Source: Paraburkholderia humisilvae (GTDB lineage Bacteria > Pseudomonadota > Gammaproteobacteria > Burkholderiales > Burkholderiaceae). Taken from it: a DNA stretch of 64,000 nt. Below, piece after piece: positions 55,657 through 63,273 of the stretch (within the stretch, counting starts at the first letter, position 1; each line of letters begins with the position of its first letter). The notes beneath the pieces are model-generated. The model saw only the letters and a list, made by a program, of their open reading frames with translations. It made no database searches and was not told the DNA's origin. Where the stretch lies: NCBI RefSeq assembly GCF_902859855.1, contig NZ_CADIKH010000007.1, forward strand, positions 1 through 64,000. Direction: 5' to 3'. A program made the translations under genes and the position numbers.

Positions 55657-57218
55657 GCTACTCTCCTCAGACGGGCGCGCGCTGCCATGCCATAGAGGTA
55701 GTCCAGCGTGTCGAAGCGATAACTCTCAAATTCGATTGGATTCTGGTCGGCGAGATGAATGCGAGGCTGTCCGAAATCCAGACGCGGCAACAGGTAGTAG
55801 TCCAGCGCCGAAGCATTCGCGTGGTCGAGCCGCACCGCGACCGTGATATCCGGCAGGAGGCTCGTATCGAAGCGCACCTTCCAGTGATTGCGGCCATTGT
55901 CATGCGCCTGGCAGCGCGCGAGCACGATGCACGCCGTGAACTCGTCGTTCACCGTCAGCAGGTCGGTCGCCGGGTCGCGCACTACCGTGCCGCCCAGGTC
56001 CGCGATTTTCTTCTCCGTCTGCGCAACGATTTCCGGATGCAGTTGCCGCAGGAAGCGGTTGGTCTCAACGTATCGATAATCCCGGCCGGGAGTAAAACCC
56101 ACGGTCTGGTAGGCACGAATCAAACTGCCGAAGCGGTACACATAGACAGAGGTTGAAGGCATGCCATCGGTTTCGTCAATCACGACGCCAGACAGAAACC
56201 CGCGACTGCGGTACAGGTTGCGCAGTCGCTCGATAAGCTCCTCATTCGAGTAATGACGCGCTCTCGCTCTCATGATGCCCTGAGCGGTGTAGAACGTTTC
56301 GCTCGGCACAATTGCCTGAAATGCTGCCTCCTTTCGAATCCACATGTCCGGCGTGTTGGTCACGCGCATCTTCTTCAGCTTGAACGACACGCGGTTGTAG
56401 ACGTTGTTGCCGATGTATTTTTCGTTGGTCAGTACCTCCCGTACGGTTGCCCGTGTCCACTCGCGGTCAAGGTCAGTCCGCACATGCATGCCATTCAGGC
56501 GAGCTGCGATTGCGTATTCATCGAGCGACTCATCGATAAACCAGTTATAGATGAGATTGACGGTTCGCACCTCGCTTTCAGGGCCCGGCATGAGGATGAC
56601 CCGGTCGGTCTGCAGGCTCTTGTGTTCGCCGCGGCACAGTTCCGCCTTCATGAGGCCGTGCTGGTCGACCAGTACGCGCCGCAACCCATAGCCCGCTGGA
56701 CCCCCTTGCCGGAAGCCCATCTCAATCAGACGGCACTGCCCGGCGAACACCTTCGCGGACAACTCGCGGCTGTATTCACCGGCCATTGCACGCTTTACGC
56801 CTTTAACGATGGTCGAGACAGGTGACCCATCGTTCTCGAACTGCTCGGCGCAGTACGCAACCTGGATGCCGGCGCGCCGGCAGATGTATTCGTAGTACGC
56901 ACTTTCATCCGCATCCTGAAATCGCCCCCATCGACTCACGTCATAAACGAGGATGACGCAGAAATCGGCATGGCCATTGGCAACGTCGGAGATGAGACGT
57001 TGAAGTGCGTGGCGACCATCGATTCGAAGACCACTTTTACCCTCATCGGCATAGGTGCGAACGATTTGGAATCCGCGACGGGTTGCGTAGTCCCGAATCC
57101 GGTCGCGCTGATTCTCGGTCGAATACTGCTGATGCTCGGTCGACATCCGCACATACTCTGCTGCCCGTCCCGCCAGGGAGCCGGCTACGACTGCTGCACC
57201 CGCGCCATTGGATGACAT
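55653..57218 (-). CDS. Large serine recombinase
   Basis: The 521-residue recombinase has an N-terminal resolvase domain with the catalytic serine (Ser26) in AAEYVRMSTEHQQYSTENQRD, then VILVYDVSRWGRFQDADESAYYEY, and a recombinase domain GPAGYGLRRVL with NEKYIGNNVYNR. The C-terminal part continues to 521 residues, with no clear zinc ribbon visible. Serine recombinases cut and join DNA via phosphoserine bonds and can integrate or excise elements. It is encoded with two ParB-type proteins, convergent with the tns operon, so the island contains two chemically different mobility systems. Confidence 0.9.
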   Translation of the reverse strand: MSSNGAGAAVVAGSLAGRAAEYVRMSTEHQQYSTENQRDRIRDYATRRGFQIVRTYADEGKSGLRIDGRHALQRLISDVANGHADFCVILVYDVSRWGRFQDADESAYYEYICRRAGIQVAYCAEQFENDGSPVSTIVKGVKRAMAGEYSRELSAKVFAGQCRLIEMGFRQGGPAGYGLRRVLVDQHGLMKAELCRGEHKSLQTDRVILMPGPESEVRTVNLIYNWFIDESLDEYAIAARLNGMHVRTDLDREWTRATVREVLTNEKYIGNNVYNRVSFKLKKMRVTNTPDMWIRKEAAFQAIVPSETFYTAQGIMRARARHYSNEELIERLRNLYRSRGFLSGVVIDETDGMPSTSVYVYRFGSLIRAYQTVGFTPGRDYRYVETNRFLRQLHPEIVAQTEKKIADLGGTVVRDPATDLLTVNDEFTACIVLARCQAHDNGRNHWKVRFDTSLLPDITVAVRLDHANASALDYYLLPRLDFGQPRIHLADQNPIEFESYRFDTLDYLYGMAARARLRRVA

Positions 57219-57387
57219 TTTCCGCTCCGCAACTCAGACATAGACACGCGGCAGACACCGAGCGCAAAGGGAGCCCCAAAATGCGAACGCCGCGGCTTCA
57301 CATCAGGTCGTGGCGGTCAAATGCGGACGGTGACAAGGCAAAGGTAGCAGGCCAGACGCCAATGCGCATCACGTCATCTCTTTGCAA

Positions 57388-57831
57388 TCATATGGGTGGC
57401 GCCGCCGGCGCAGACAGTACGGCGATGTGGACGGTCCACGCATCCATCTTTGCAACGCCGGCCGCATCCGCATCACACAGCATGTAGAAGCCAGACCCCA
57501 GCGGTTGACGGGACCGGATGACGTCCATCTTTGCAATCGCCTCAAAATTCCGCCGTGCGTTGCGTACGCGCTGCATGCCGCGGTTGCGCTCTCGATACGC
57601 CGGATGCGCTGCTCGATATTCGCGCCAGTAGCTCGAGTGGCCCGCGCGCCATTTCGCCTGCGCCCGAGCCTGGTTGTCGCGATAGTCGTCGTCGACACGA
57701 AGCCGTCGGTTCTGCCAGTCACGCCGACGCGCGCGCTGGCACGCTTTGGTCGAGCAGTAACGCTGACGCGGAACGTGCAGCAGCGGCACGAACGCGTTGC
57801 CGCAGGCGAGACAAAGGCGGGTCGATTTCAT
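57388..57831 (-). CDS. Zinc-ribbon-like small protein preceding the recombinase
   Basis: The 147-residue basic protein has CLACGNAF and RYCSTKACQRARRRDWQ near the N-terminus, a C-x2-C ... C-x4-C zinc-ribbon-like pair, followed by an Arg/Tyr-rich helical part (YRDNQARAQAKWRAGHSSYWREYRAAHPAYRERNRG). It lies upstream of the serine recombinase on the same strand and is probably in its transcription unit, though 169 bp separate them. It may be a DNA-binding accessory factor. Family not certain. Confidence 0.66.
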   Translation of the reverse strand: MKSTRLCLACGNAFVPLLHVPRQRYCSTKACQRARRRDWQNRRLRVDDDYRDNQARAQAKWRAGHSSYWREYRAAHPAYRERNRGMQRVRNARRNFEAIAKMDVIRSRQPLGSGFYMLCDADAAGVAKMDAWTVHIAVLSAPAAPPI

Positions 57832-58176
57832 GGGTCCCCTCCAGGTCGGGTTGCGACGGGCGGGTGCGGAGGGCTCGACCAGCCCTCGAAATCACTGGTC
57901 TGAGACGGAATGGAGAACGGCTTGTCCCGGCGACCGCCGCGTTAAGCAGCCATCTGAGTTTGCTTGATGCGGTAGTAGGTCGGTCTCAGAAACCTGGACA
58001 CTTCTTGACCGCCGGCGTGCATCGAGATGGTTCGCTCAAGAGCGCGAATTGCTAAAATTAGCTTATATGACGCGCAGTTTTTTGCGACTCGAAGTACAAA
58101 CCTGAGTGACAGCTGCTGATGGGATAGGGTGATTTATATCGCGTGCTTCATACACGGGTTGAAATGACCGGGGATG

Positions 58177-58270
58177 GATTTTCTCAGCTTATGCGTCCGA
58201 TTTTCTCGCATTATGTGCTTGCATTGACCGGAGGTCCTTGCCCGGCAAGGGCGACTTTCTCGGGTTTTGC
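58177..58270 (+). repeat. Three 18-bp direct repeats, candidate transposase-binding sites
   Basis: GATTTTCTCAGCTTATGC (58177-58194), GATTTTCTCGCATTATGT (58199-58216) and GACTTTCTCGGGTTTTGC (58253-58270). The shared pattern is GAYTTTCTCRSNTTWTGY. Copies 1 and 2 are 22 bp apart, and TGACCGG occurs twice nearby (58165, 58225). The array resembles the multiple TnsB sites in a Tn7-like end, but matching inverted copies near tnsA were not found. Confidence 0.5.
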
Positions 58271-58350
58271 ATCCTTCTACAGGCCCGTGGTTGGGTTCCA
58301 CAGAAACTAAAAAGTGCAACCGGAGTTAGTGAATAGGTCCGGCCGAGCTT

Positions 58351-58382
58351 GAAAAGGCGCCCTGCGTGATTGGGCGCTTTTC
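58351..58382. terminator. Terminator between island and hydroxylase gene
   Basis: AAAAGGCGCCC (58352-58362) pairs with GGGCGCTTTT (58372-58381) with one bulged G, so stem A/T ends give a T tract on either strand. It lies about 60 bp past the stop of the minus-strand hydroxylase gene. Confidence 0.65.
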
Positions 58383-58442
58383 TTCTGAAGCCGTAATGGC
58401 ATGGCGGTTCAACGATAGCGGCTAGCAGAGGGAAGATCTCGT

Positions 58443-59405
58443 TCAAAAGCGTGAAGTGTACGCATGCGTTTCACATGGCGCATGGCTCATCCACGTACGT
58501 GCGCCGCATGCCCTCATTGTCCTGCTGGCGGCAGTGTCCCGAAATCCCTGAGGTGACCCGATATAAAACCTCTGCATCCTCTCGCAATGCTCGACGAGCT
58601 CTTGCCGCCGGGTCATCCTGGCGACCGTCGTCAGATTCTTATAGATATCGCTAACCGGCGATTCAAACCGCAAATGCACTTTCGACAGCTTCACAAGAAT
58701 ATGCTCCGCATCATCCTTGTCATTAAAAGACGTCGACAGCAGCGCCAGGTAATCCTGCAAATCCTCCGGCTCGAGCCTCGTCCGCGCAACCAGCGCAGGT
58801 TCAATCGCTTCATCGCGAATCGAATGGTCCTTGAAGATCATCGAATAATGCGGATTCGCTACATCAGCATACTGAAAATCCAGACTCAAAATCCGCCGGT
58901 TATCGGAAGTGAGGTTAAGCGCCCCATGCGGCAGCGTGGACTCCAGAATCCAGACGTCCCCCTTCCGCATCCGGAAGACGCCAAAATGTTCCTCCGTGTG
59001 ATACGAGTCGATACAGGTTTCAAGCGGAATCAGAATGCGAACATACCGATCCTTCTCTTCGGACAGTTCGAGGAAGTCGGTATGTGGAATGACCAGCCCG
59101 TTGACGAGATTGCGCACGCGCGCCATGCGCAGATGCTCGACATCAAAACAGTCCTCGATGATCTTGCTGAGGTACGGCGTCGCGGCCCCGACCTGCGTGC
59201 GGATGGCCGGATAGTCATAGTCGAAATACTGCGTATCGGTCCATTCACCGCTTCTGTTCCACAGCGAATGATTGATCCACGTTCCTGAGCCAAACTCGTC
59301 GTACTGTTCCCTCAGACGCGGCAGTTTGGATAGCACCTCCAGGTCGTTGCTTAGCAGCGCGTCATCGAATTTGATGCGTCCTATGAGGCGAGTCGCCGTC
59401 ACCAT
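58443..59405 (-). CDS. 2-oxoglutarate/Fe(II)-dependent hydroxylase (aspartyl/asparaginyl beta-hydroxylase family)
   Basis: The 320-residue protein resembles proline cis-hydroxylases of the Asp/Asn beta-hydroxylase family. Iron ligands are His108 and Asp110 (IPHTDFLEL) and His160 (TLPHGAL); Arg170 (SDNRRILSLDFQ) should bind 2-oxoglutarate. It would hydroxylate a free amino acid or peptide side chain; the substrate is unknown. The last 30 residues look foreign to the fold, and another frame there would end DFGTLPPAGQ, so the extreme C-terminus may be altered. A BenE-type transporter gene starts upstream on the same strand and ends 44 bp before it. Confidence 0.85.
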   Translation of the reverse strand: MVTATRLIGRIKFDDALLSNDLEVLSKLPRLREQYDEFGSGTWINHSLWNRSGEWTDTQYFDYDYPAIRTQVGAATPYLSKIIEDCFDVEHLRMARVRNLVNGLVIPHTDFLELSEEKDRYVRILIPLETCIDSYHTEEHFGVFRMRKGDVWILESTLPHGALNLTSDNRRILSLDFQYADVANPHYSMIFKDHSIRDEAIEPALVARTRLEPEDLQDYLALLSTSFNDKDDAEHILVKLSKVHLRFESPVSDIYKNLTTVARMTRRQELVEHCERMQRFYIGSPQGFRDTAASRTMRACGARTWMSHAPCETHAYTSRF

Positions 59406-59449
59406 GGTTATGTTCTCCCGTTGTCAATGTGTTTTACGACGCGAATCGA

Positions 59450-60691
59450 TCACGTGCGCTCTTTTTCAACTGTCGCGGTAGCCGCTGCCGCAGCGTCCGC
59501 ACTCGATTGCTTCGCAGTAGCCGCAACCCGCTTCCTCGAAAGCACAACCGAGAAGACGACACCCGCAACGAGTCCCCACAGCGCGGACCCCAAACCGAAG
59601 AACGACATCCCGGACACCGTGACCACAAAAGTGATGACCGACGATTCCCGATGCGTTTCATTCGCGAGCGCAGAGGCGAGGCTGGATACGAGCGTACCGA
59701 GCAGCGCCAGACCTGCGAGCGTGCTGGTGAGCCCGCCAGGCAAACGCGCAAAGAGCGCGACAATCGATGCACCAAACGCACCGATGCAGAGGTAGCCAAT
59801 ACCGCAGACGACGCCCGAGATATATCGGCGTTGCGGGTCCTCATGACATTCGGGGCTTGCGCACATCGCACCGACAATGGCCGCCGGGTTGATTCCGGAG
59901 TTACCGAACAGCGACAGTGGAACCGACATCAGCCCACTCGCACCGACCACCGATCGCGGCGAGATCGCGAATCCCGCGCTACGCAGAACATGGATCGACG
60001 TCGCATATTGGGTGAGCGCGAGCAGTAGCAAAGGCAAGCCCAAGCCAATCAGCGACTCCGCGGAAAAGCCAGGAATCGTGAGCTCAGGCCTCACGATACT
60101 GAGATCCAGCCCATGCCCACTGAGATCCGCGTCCGGAAGCGCGACCACAATTCCAGCCAGCAACGCCAGCGCAACCGCATAACGCGGAATGACGCGCCGA
60201 CAGACGACGTACACAACGACGACAGGCAAGACAACGAAGGGCGTCGCTTCGAGCGACCGAAATATGCCCGCGCAGAATTCGAAAAGCACACCGGCGATCA
60301 TCGCGGAGAGCAAATGGGCCGGCAGATGCTGGATCAGCCGCGTAAACAGACCCGACAGACCCAACACCGCAACGATAATCGACACAGCGAGATAGCAACC
60401 GATCACCTCGCTGAACGGATAGTGAGCAAGCCCGGTAATCAACAGCGCGACGCCGGGTGTAGACCAGGCCCCGATCACCGGCATTCTGTGCCGCAGGCTA
60501 AGCCAAAGACCGAGGGCGCCGGCGCCGATGGAGACCGCCCAGATCCAGGTAGACAGCAGGTCGTGCGACAGATGCCCGGCCTGCGCGGCCTGCACGACGA
60601 TGAGTACCGGACCGCTATACGTTGCGACAAGGGCGATCAGTCCCGCGATGGCGGCGGACATGGAAAAGTCTGCGCGTATCCTGGCGAACAT
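59450..60691 (-). CDS. benE: BenE-family benzoate/H+ symporter-like transporter
   Basis: The 413-residue inner-membrane protein has about 12 hydrophobic helices. BenE features include TYSGPVLIVVQAAQAGHL, SWIWAVSIGAG-like WIWAVSIGAG, LRHRMPVIGAWSTPGVALLI, AHLLSAMIAGVLFEF and GLPLLLLALTQYATSIHVLRSAGF. BenE proteins import benzoate-like acids with protons, but no aromatic-degradation gene lies nearby. Pairing with the downstream hydroxylase on the same strand suggests the real substrate may be something else. A paired palindromic element lies upstream (60841-60885). Confidence 0.88.
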   Translation of the reverse strand: MFARIRADFSMSAAIAGLIALVATYSGPVLIVVQAAQAGHLSHDLLSTWIWAVSIGAGALGLWLSLRHRMPVIGAWSTPGVALLITGLAHYPFSEVIGCYLAVSIIVAVLGLSGLFTRLIQHLPAHLLSAMIAGVLFEFCAGIFRSLEATPFVVLPVVVVYVVCRRVIPRYAVALALLAGIVVALPDADLSGHGLDLSIVRPELTIPGFSAESLIGLGLPLLLLALTQYATSIHVLRSAGFAISPRSVVGASGLMSVPLSLFGNSGINPAAIVGAMCASPECHEDPQRRYISGVVCGIGYLCIGAFGASIVALFARLPGGLTSTLAGLALLGTLVSSLASALANETHRESSVITFVVTVSGMSFFGLGSALWGLVAGVVFSVVLSRKRVAATAKQSSADAAAAATATVEKERT

Positions 60692-61062
60692 CGTATTTCT
60701 CTCCGACAGGGCGAAGTGGCCGAGCCGTCAGCACCCGGCCGATCGAAGCCCTGCTTATTGGTGTGGAAGCAAACGATTCGACGCCAGGACGATGGGTTTG
60801 GCAGGTTCCCGATCTGGCGCCGACATCCTCAACACAACATGGAATTCTTATAGGATTCCGTATTGTTTGAGATAGGAATTCCTATTCAACCTTCGTCAAT
60901 CGTGACAAAGTTGCATGCCGATGTTGAGGCTGCGAGGGATTAAACCTGAGATGTAATTCGAGATACATGGGGCAATCGGGTAGCTTGTAAAGAGATATCG
61001 CTGTGATAGCGAAGCCACCCGATGCATTGTGCAAGAACAATTAAAGTTACCGCGGCGAGGAA
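60692..61062. other. 371-bp gap between recD end and benE start
   Basis: It contains the presumed benE promoter with the palindromic element at 60841-60885. A small hairpin ATCGCT ... AGCGA lies near 60996. Short plus-strand frames lack binding sites. Confidence 0.5.
60841..60885. promoter_or_regulatory. Paired palindromic operator-like sites upstream of benE
   Basis: ATAGGAATTCCTAT (60872-60885) is a perfect palindrome. GGAATTCTTATAGGATTCC (60841-60859) contains a near-copy, TATAGGATTCC. They lie about 150-195 bp before the benE start in AT-rich DNA, suggesting a dimeric regulator whose gene is not adjacent. Confidence 0.5.
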
Positions 61063-63273
61063 CTAAGCCCCCTCATCACCCGCCCCGAATGCCGCGAGCA
61101 GCCCACTCGCCCGCTGCACCTTCGCGGTCACGGCTTCCTCCAGCACAGGCTTGCCTTCAGGCACGGCAAGCGTCAAAAACGCCCTTGCCCGCGTCACCCC
61201 GGTGTACACAAGCTCACGCGTGAGAATCGGACTAAACGAGTCCGGCAACACGAGCGCCGCATGCACAAACTCCGACCCTTGCGACTTGTGCACCGTGAGT
61301 GCAAACACCGTCTCCACGGCCTGGAGTCGGCTCGGCAACACCCACTTGATTTCACCCGACCCGTCGCTCGAAGGAAACGCAACACGCAACGCGCCACGCC
61401 CATCGATCCCACCCGGCACCGCGAGGGTGATTCCGATGTCACCGTTCATCAGCCCGAGTTCGTAGTCGTTCCGCGTAACCAGCACCGGCCGGCCCGGATA
61501 CCATTCGCCGCGTGCGTCGATCAAGCCTTCTTCATGCAGAAGACGCGCGATCCGCTTATTGAGCCCGTCGACGCCCCACGGGCCACGGCGCACCGCACAC
61601 AGCATCTGGAACGCGTCGTGAGCCTCGAGCACTTCGCCCGCCCATTTAATGAACACAGCAGGATCAGCATCGCGAGCAGGTTCACCTGTGCGCATCGTCT
61701 CGAGGTAGTGCCGATAGCCATGCCGCTGCGCGCCTTCACCTTCACCCACCTGTCCATCGATAACCAGCGCCTTAAACGCCGCATCGTTACCCGCCGAGCA
61801 GGACAGCAAGCCAAGATCCGCACGCGCGTCACTCAACACTCGCTCGACGCCCGCCGCGTCCCCTTCGTTCACGCGCTGCGCCAACTCGCCAATCCCGCTC
61901 GCCGCGGAAAACCGATGGCTTTGCCGCAGCATTGCAATCGCCTGGTCCAGCGCGGTCCCGTGCTCGTCGATCATCGCGTCATCGATGCGCTCGCCGGTTG
62001 CCGTCTGTAACCAGTCGCGCGTCTGTGGCGAGTAGTGGCCGCGCGCCGCACGTTCGCACAACTCGCCCAGCACGGCGCCCGCTTCAACGGACGCCAACTG
62101 ATCCTTATCTCCAAGCAGCACCAATCGCGCCTGTGACGGCAACGCGTCGAGCACTGCGGCCATCATCTCGAGATCGACCATCGATGCTTCGTCGATCACC
62201 AGCACGTCGACCGGCAGCGGATTGCTCGCGTCATGGCGAAAGCGCCGGCTATCCGGGCGCGTCCCCAACACGCGATGCAGTGTCATCACGACGGTTGGAA
62301 TCGCGGCGCGCACGTCCGCGCCGTGAGCCAGGCGATCGACCGGCAAGCTCGCAACGGCGCCCGCGATCGATTCATTCAGGCGCGCAGCGGCTTTCCCGGT
62401 CGGCGCAGCAAGCTTGATCCGCAACGGCCGCGCGCGGCGTGCGGCGGCATTGACACCGGAGCCCGAGCCCGCGCGTACGCCATCAGTGTCACCGAGCGCA
62501 ATCGCCTGCAACAGCGCAAGCAATCGCACGACGGTGGTCGTCTTCCCCGTCCCCGGCCCGCCGGTAACGATGCTGAACGCGCTGCGCGCAGCGAGCGCGC
62601 ACGCGAGCTTCTGCCAGTTCGCACCTTTGCTTTCCGTGCCCTGTTGCGAGGGAAACAGCACATCGAGCGTAGCCTTCACCACATCGGTATCCAGCGACGC
62701 AGCCTGTTCGCGCGACGCACGCAATCGTCGTTCGATCCCGGCGCATACATCCTGCTCGTATTGCCAATATCGTCGCAGGTACAGACGTGTCCCGACGAGC
62801 ACGAGCGGCGTGTTGCCCGCGCCCGGCCCGACGAGCGCCGCATGATCAAGCGCTACCAGCCATGCTTTGAGCGTCACGCCGGCCAGCAGGTCGGCGGGCG
62901 AACGCGTCGGCGCATCGGTGATCCGCTCGATCACATCATCGGGCGGCAGCGACAGCACAAACGCAGGATCGTCGAGCGCCGCTTGCAGATCGAGACACGC
63001 ATGTCCGCGCCCAAGCTGATGGCTCGCCAGCGCCGCGGCGAGAATCAGCAACGGCGCGACGTTCGATGTTTCCCGCGAAAGAAACCGCGCAAATGCCGCG
63101 TCGAGCGGCCGCAGCCAACCGCGCTCCACCCATTCGTCGAGCACGCCGAGCATGGCTGGCGCATCAACCGCCACGTGCGTGCGGCGCGTTGGCGTGTCAT
63201 CAAGTGCGGCAAACAGGTCGCCGGTGGCATCGTCACGGTTTCTTCGGGACGACGTGACACGTGTCCTCGTCAT
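61063..63273 (-). CDS. recD: Exodeoxyribonuclease V alpha subunit (RecD)
   Basis: The 736-residue 5'-3' helicase of RecBCD has Walker A GGPGTGKTTTVVRLLALL, then APTGKAAARLNESI, VDVLVIDEASMVDLEMMA (Walker B), LLGDKDQLASVEAGAVLGEL, and the C-terminal LTVHKSQGSEFVHAALVLPD and VYTGVTRARAFLTL. It has an extended N-terminus compared with E. coli RecD. It repairs double-strand breaks with RecB and RecC. The ATG overlaps the recB stop by four bases. Confidence 0.96.
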   Translation of the reverse strand: MTRTRVTSSRRNRDDATGDLFAALDDTPTRRTHVAVDAPAMLGVLDEWVERGWLRPLDAAFARFLSRETSNVAPLLILAAALASHQLGRGHACLDLQAALDDPAFVLSLPPDDVIERITDAPTRSPADLLAGVTLKAWLVALDHAALVGPGAGNTPLVLVGTRLYLRRYWQYEQDVCAGIERRLRASREQAASLDTDVVKATLDVLFPSQQGTESKGANWQKLACALAARSAFSIVTGGPGTGKTTTVVRLLALLQAIALGDTDGVRAGSGSGVNAAARRARPLRIKLAAPTGKAAARLNESIAGAVASLPVDRLAHGADVRAAIPTVVMTLHRVLGTRPDSRRFRHDASNPLPVDVLVIDEASMVDLEMMAAVLDALPSQARLVLLGDKDQLASVEAGAVLGELCERAARGHYSPQTRDWLQTATGERIDDAMIDEHGTALDQAIAMLRQSHRFSAASGIGELAQRVNEGDAAGVERVLSDARADLGLLSCSAGNDAAFKALVIDGQVGEGEGAQRHGYRHYLETMRTGEPARDADPAVFIKWAGEVLEAHDAFQMLCAVRRGPWGVDGLNKRIARLLHEEGLIDARGEWYPGRPVLVTRNDYELGLMNGDIGITLAVPGGIDGRGALRVAFPSSDGSGEIKWVLPSRLQAVETVFALTVHKSQGSEFVHAALVLPDSFSPILTRELVYTGVTRARAFLTLAVPEGKPVLEEAVTAKVQRASGLLAAFGAGDEGA

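Larger units (their letters stand above)
57832..58442. other. 611-bp region: possible island end with direct repeats
   Basis: No complete gene was found. A minus-strand frame ending at 57943 encodes a tail RFLRPTYYRIKQTQMAA without a clear start, perhaps a gene remnant. Three 18-bp direct repeats lie at 58177-58270 and a terminator at 58351-58382. Coding direction and character return to the chromosomal pattern to the right. Confidence 0.5.

Noticed and set aside
57944..58055. Fragment ending RFLRPTYYRIKQTQMAA on the minus strand
   Set aside because: No clear start codon or binding site and too short to name; recorded only as a possible remnant.
50598..58442. CRISPR array or guide RNA for a CRISPR-associated Tn7-like transposon
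   Set aside because: No regularly spaced repeats of 25-40 bp and no Cas gene were seen; the TniQ is long and multi-HTH like TnsD.
35500..58442. tRNA gene or tRNA-derived attachment site at the island edges
   Set aside because: No cloverleaf or T-loop signature was found near 35.5 or 58.3 kb.
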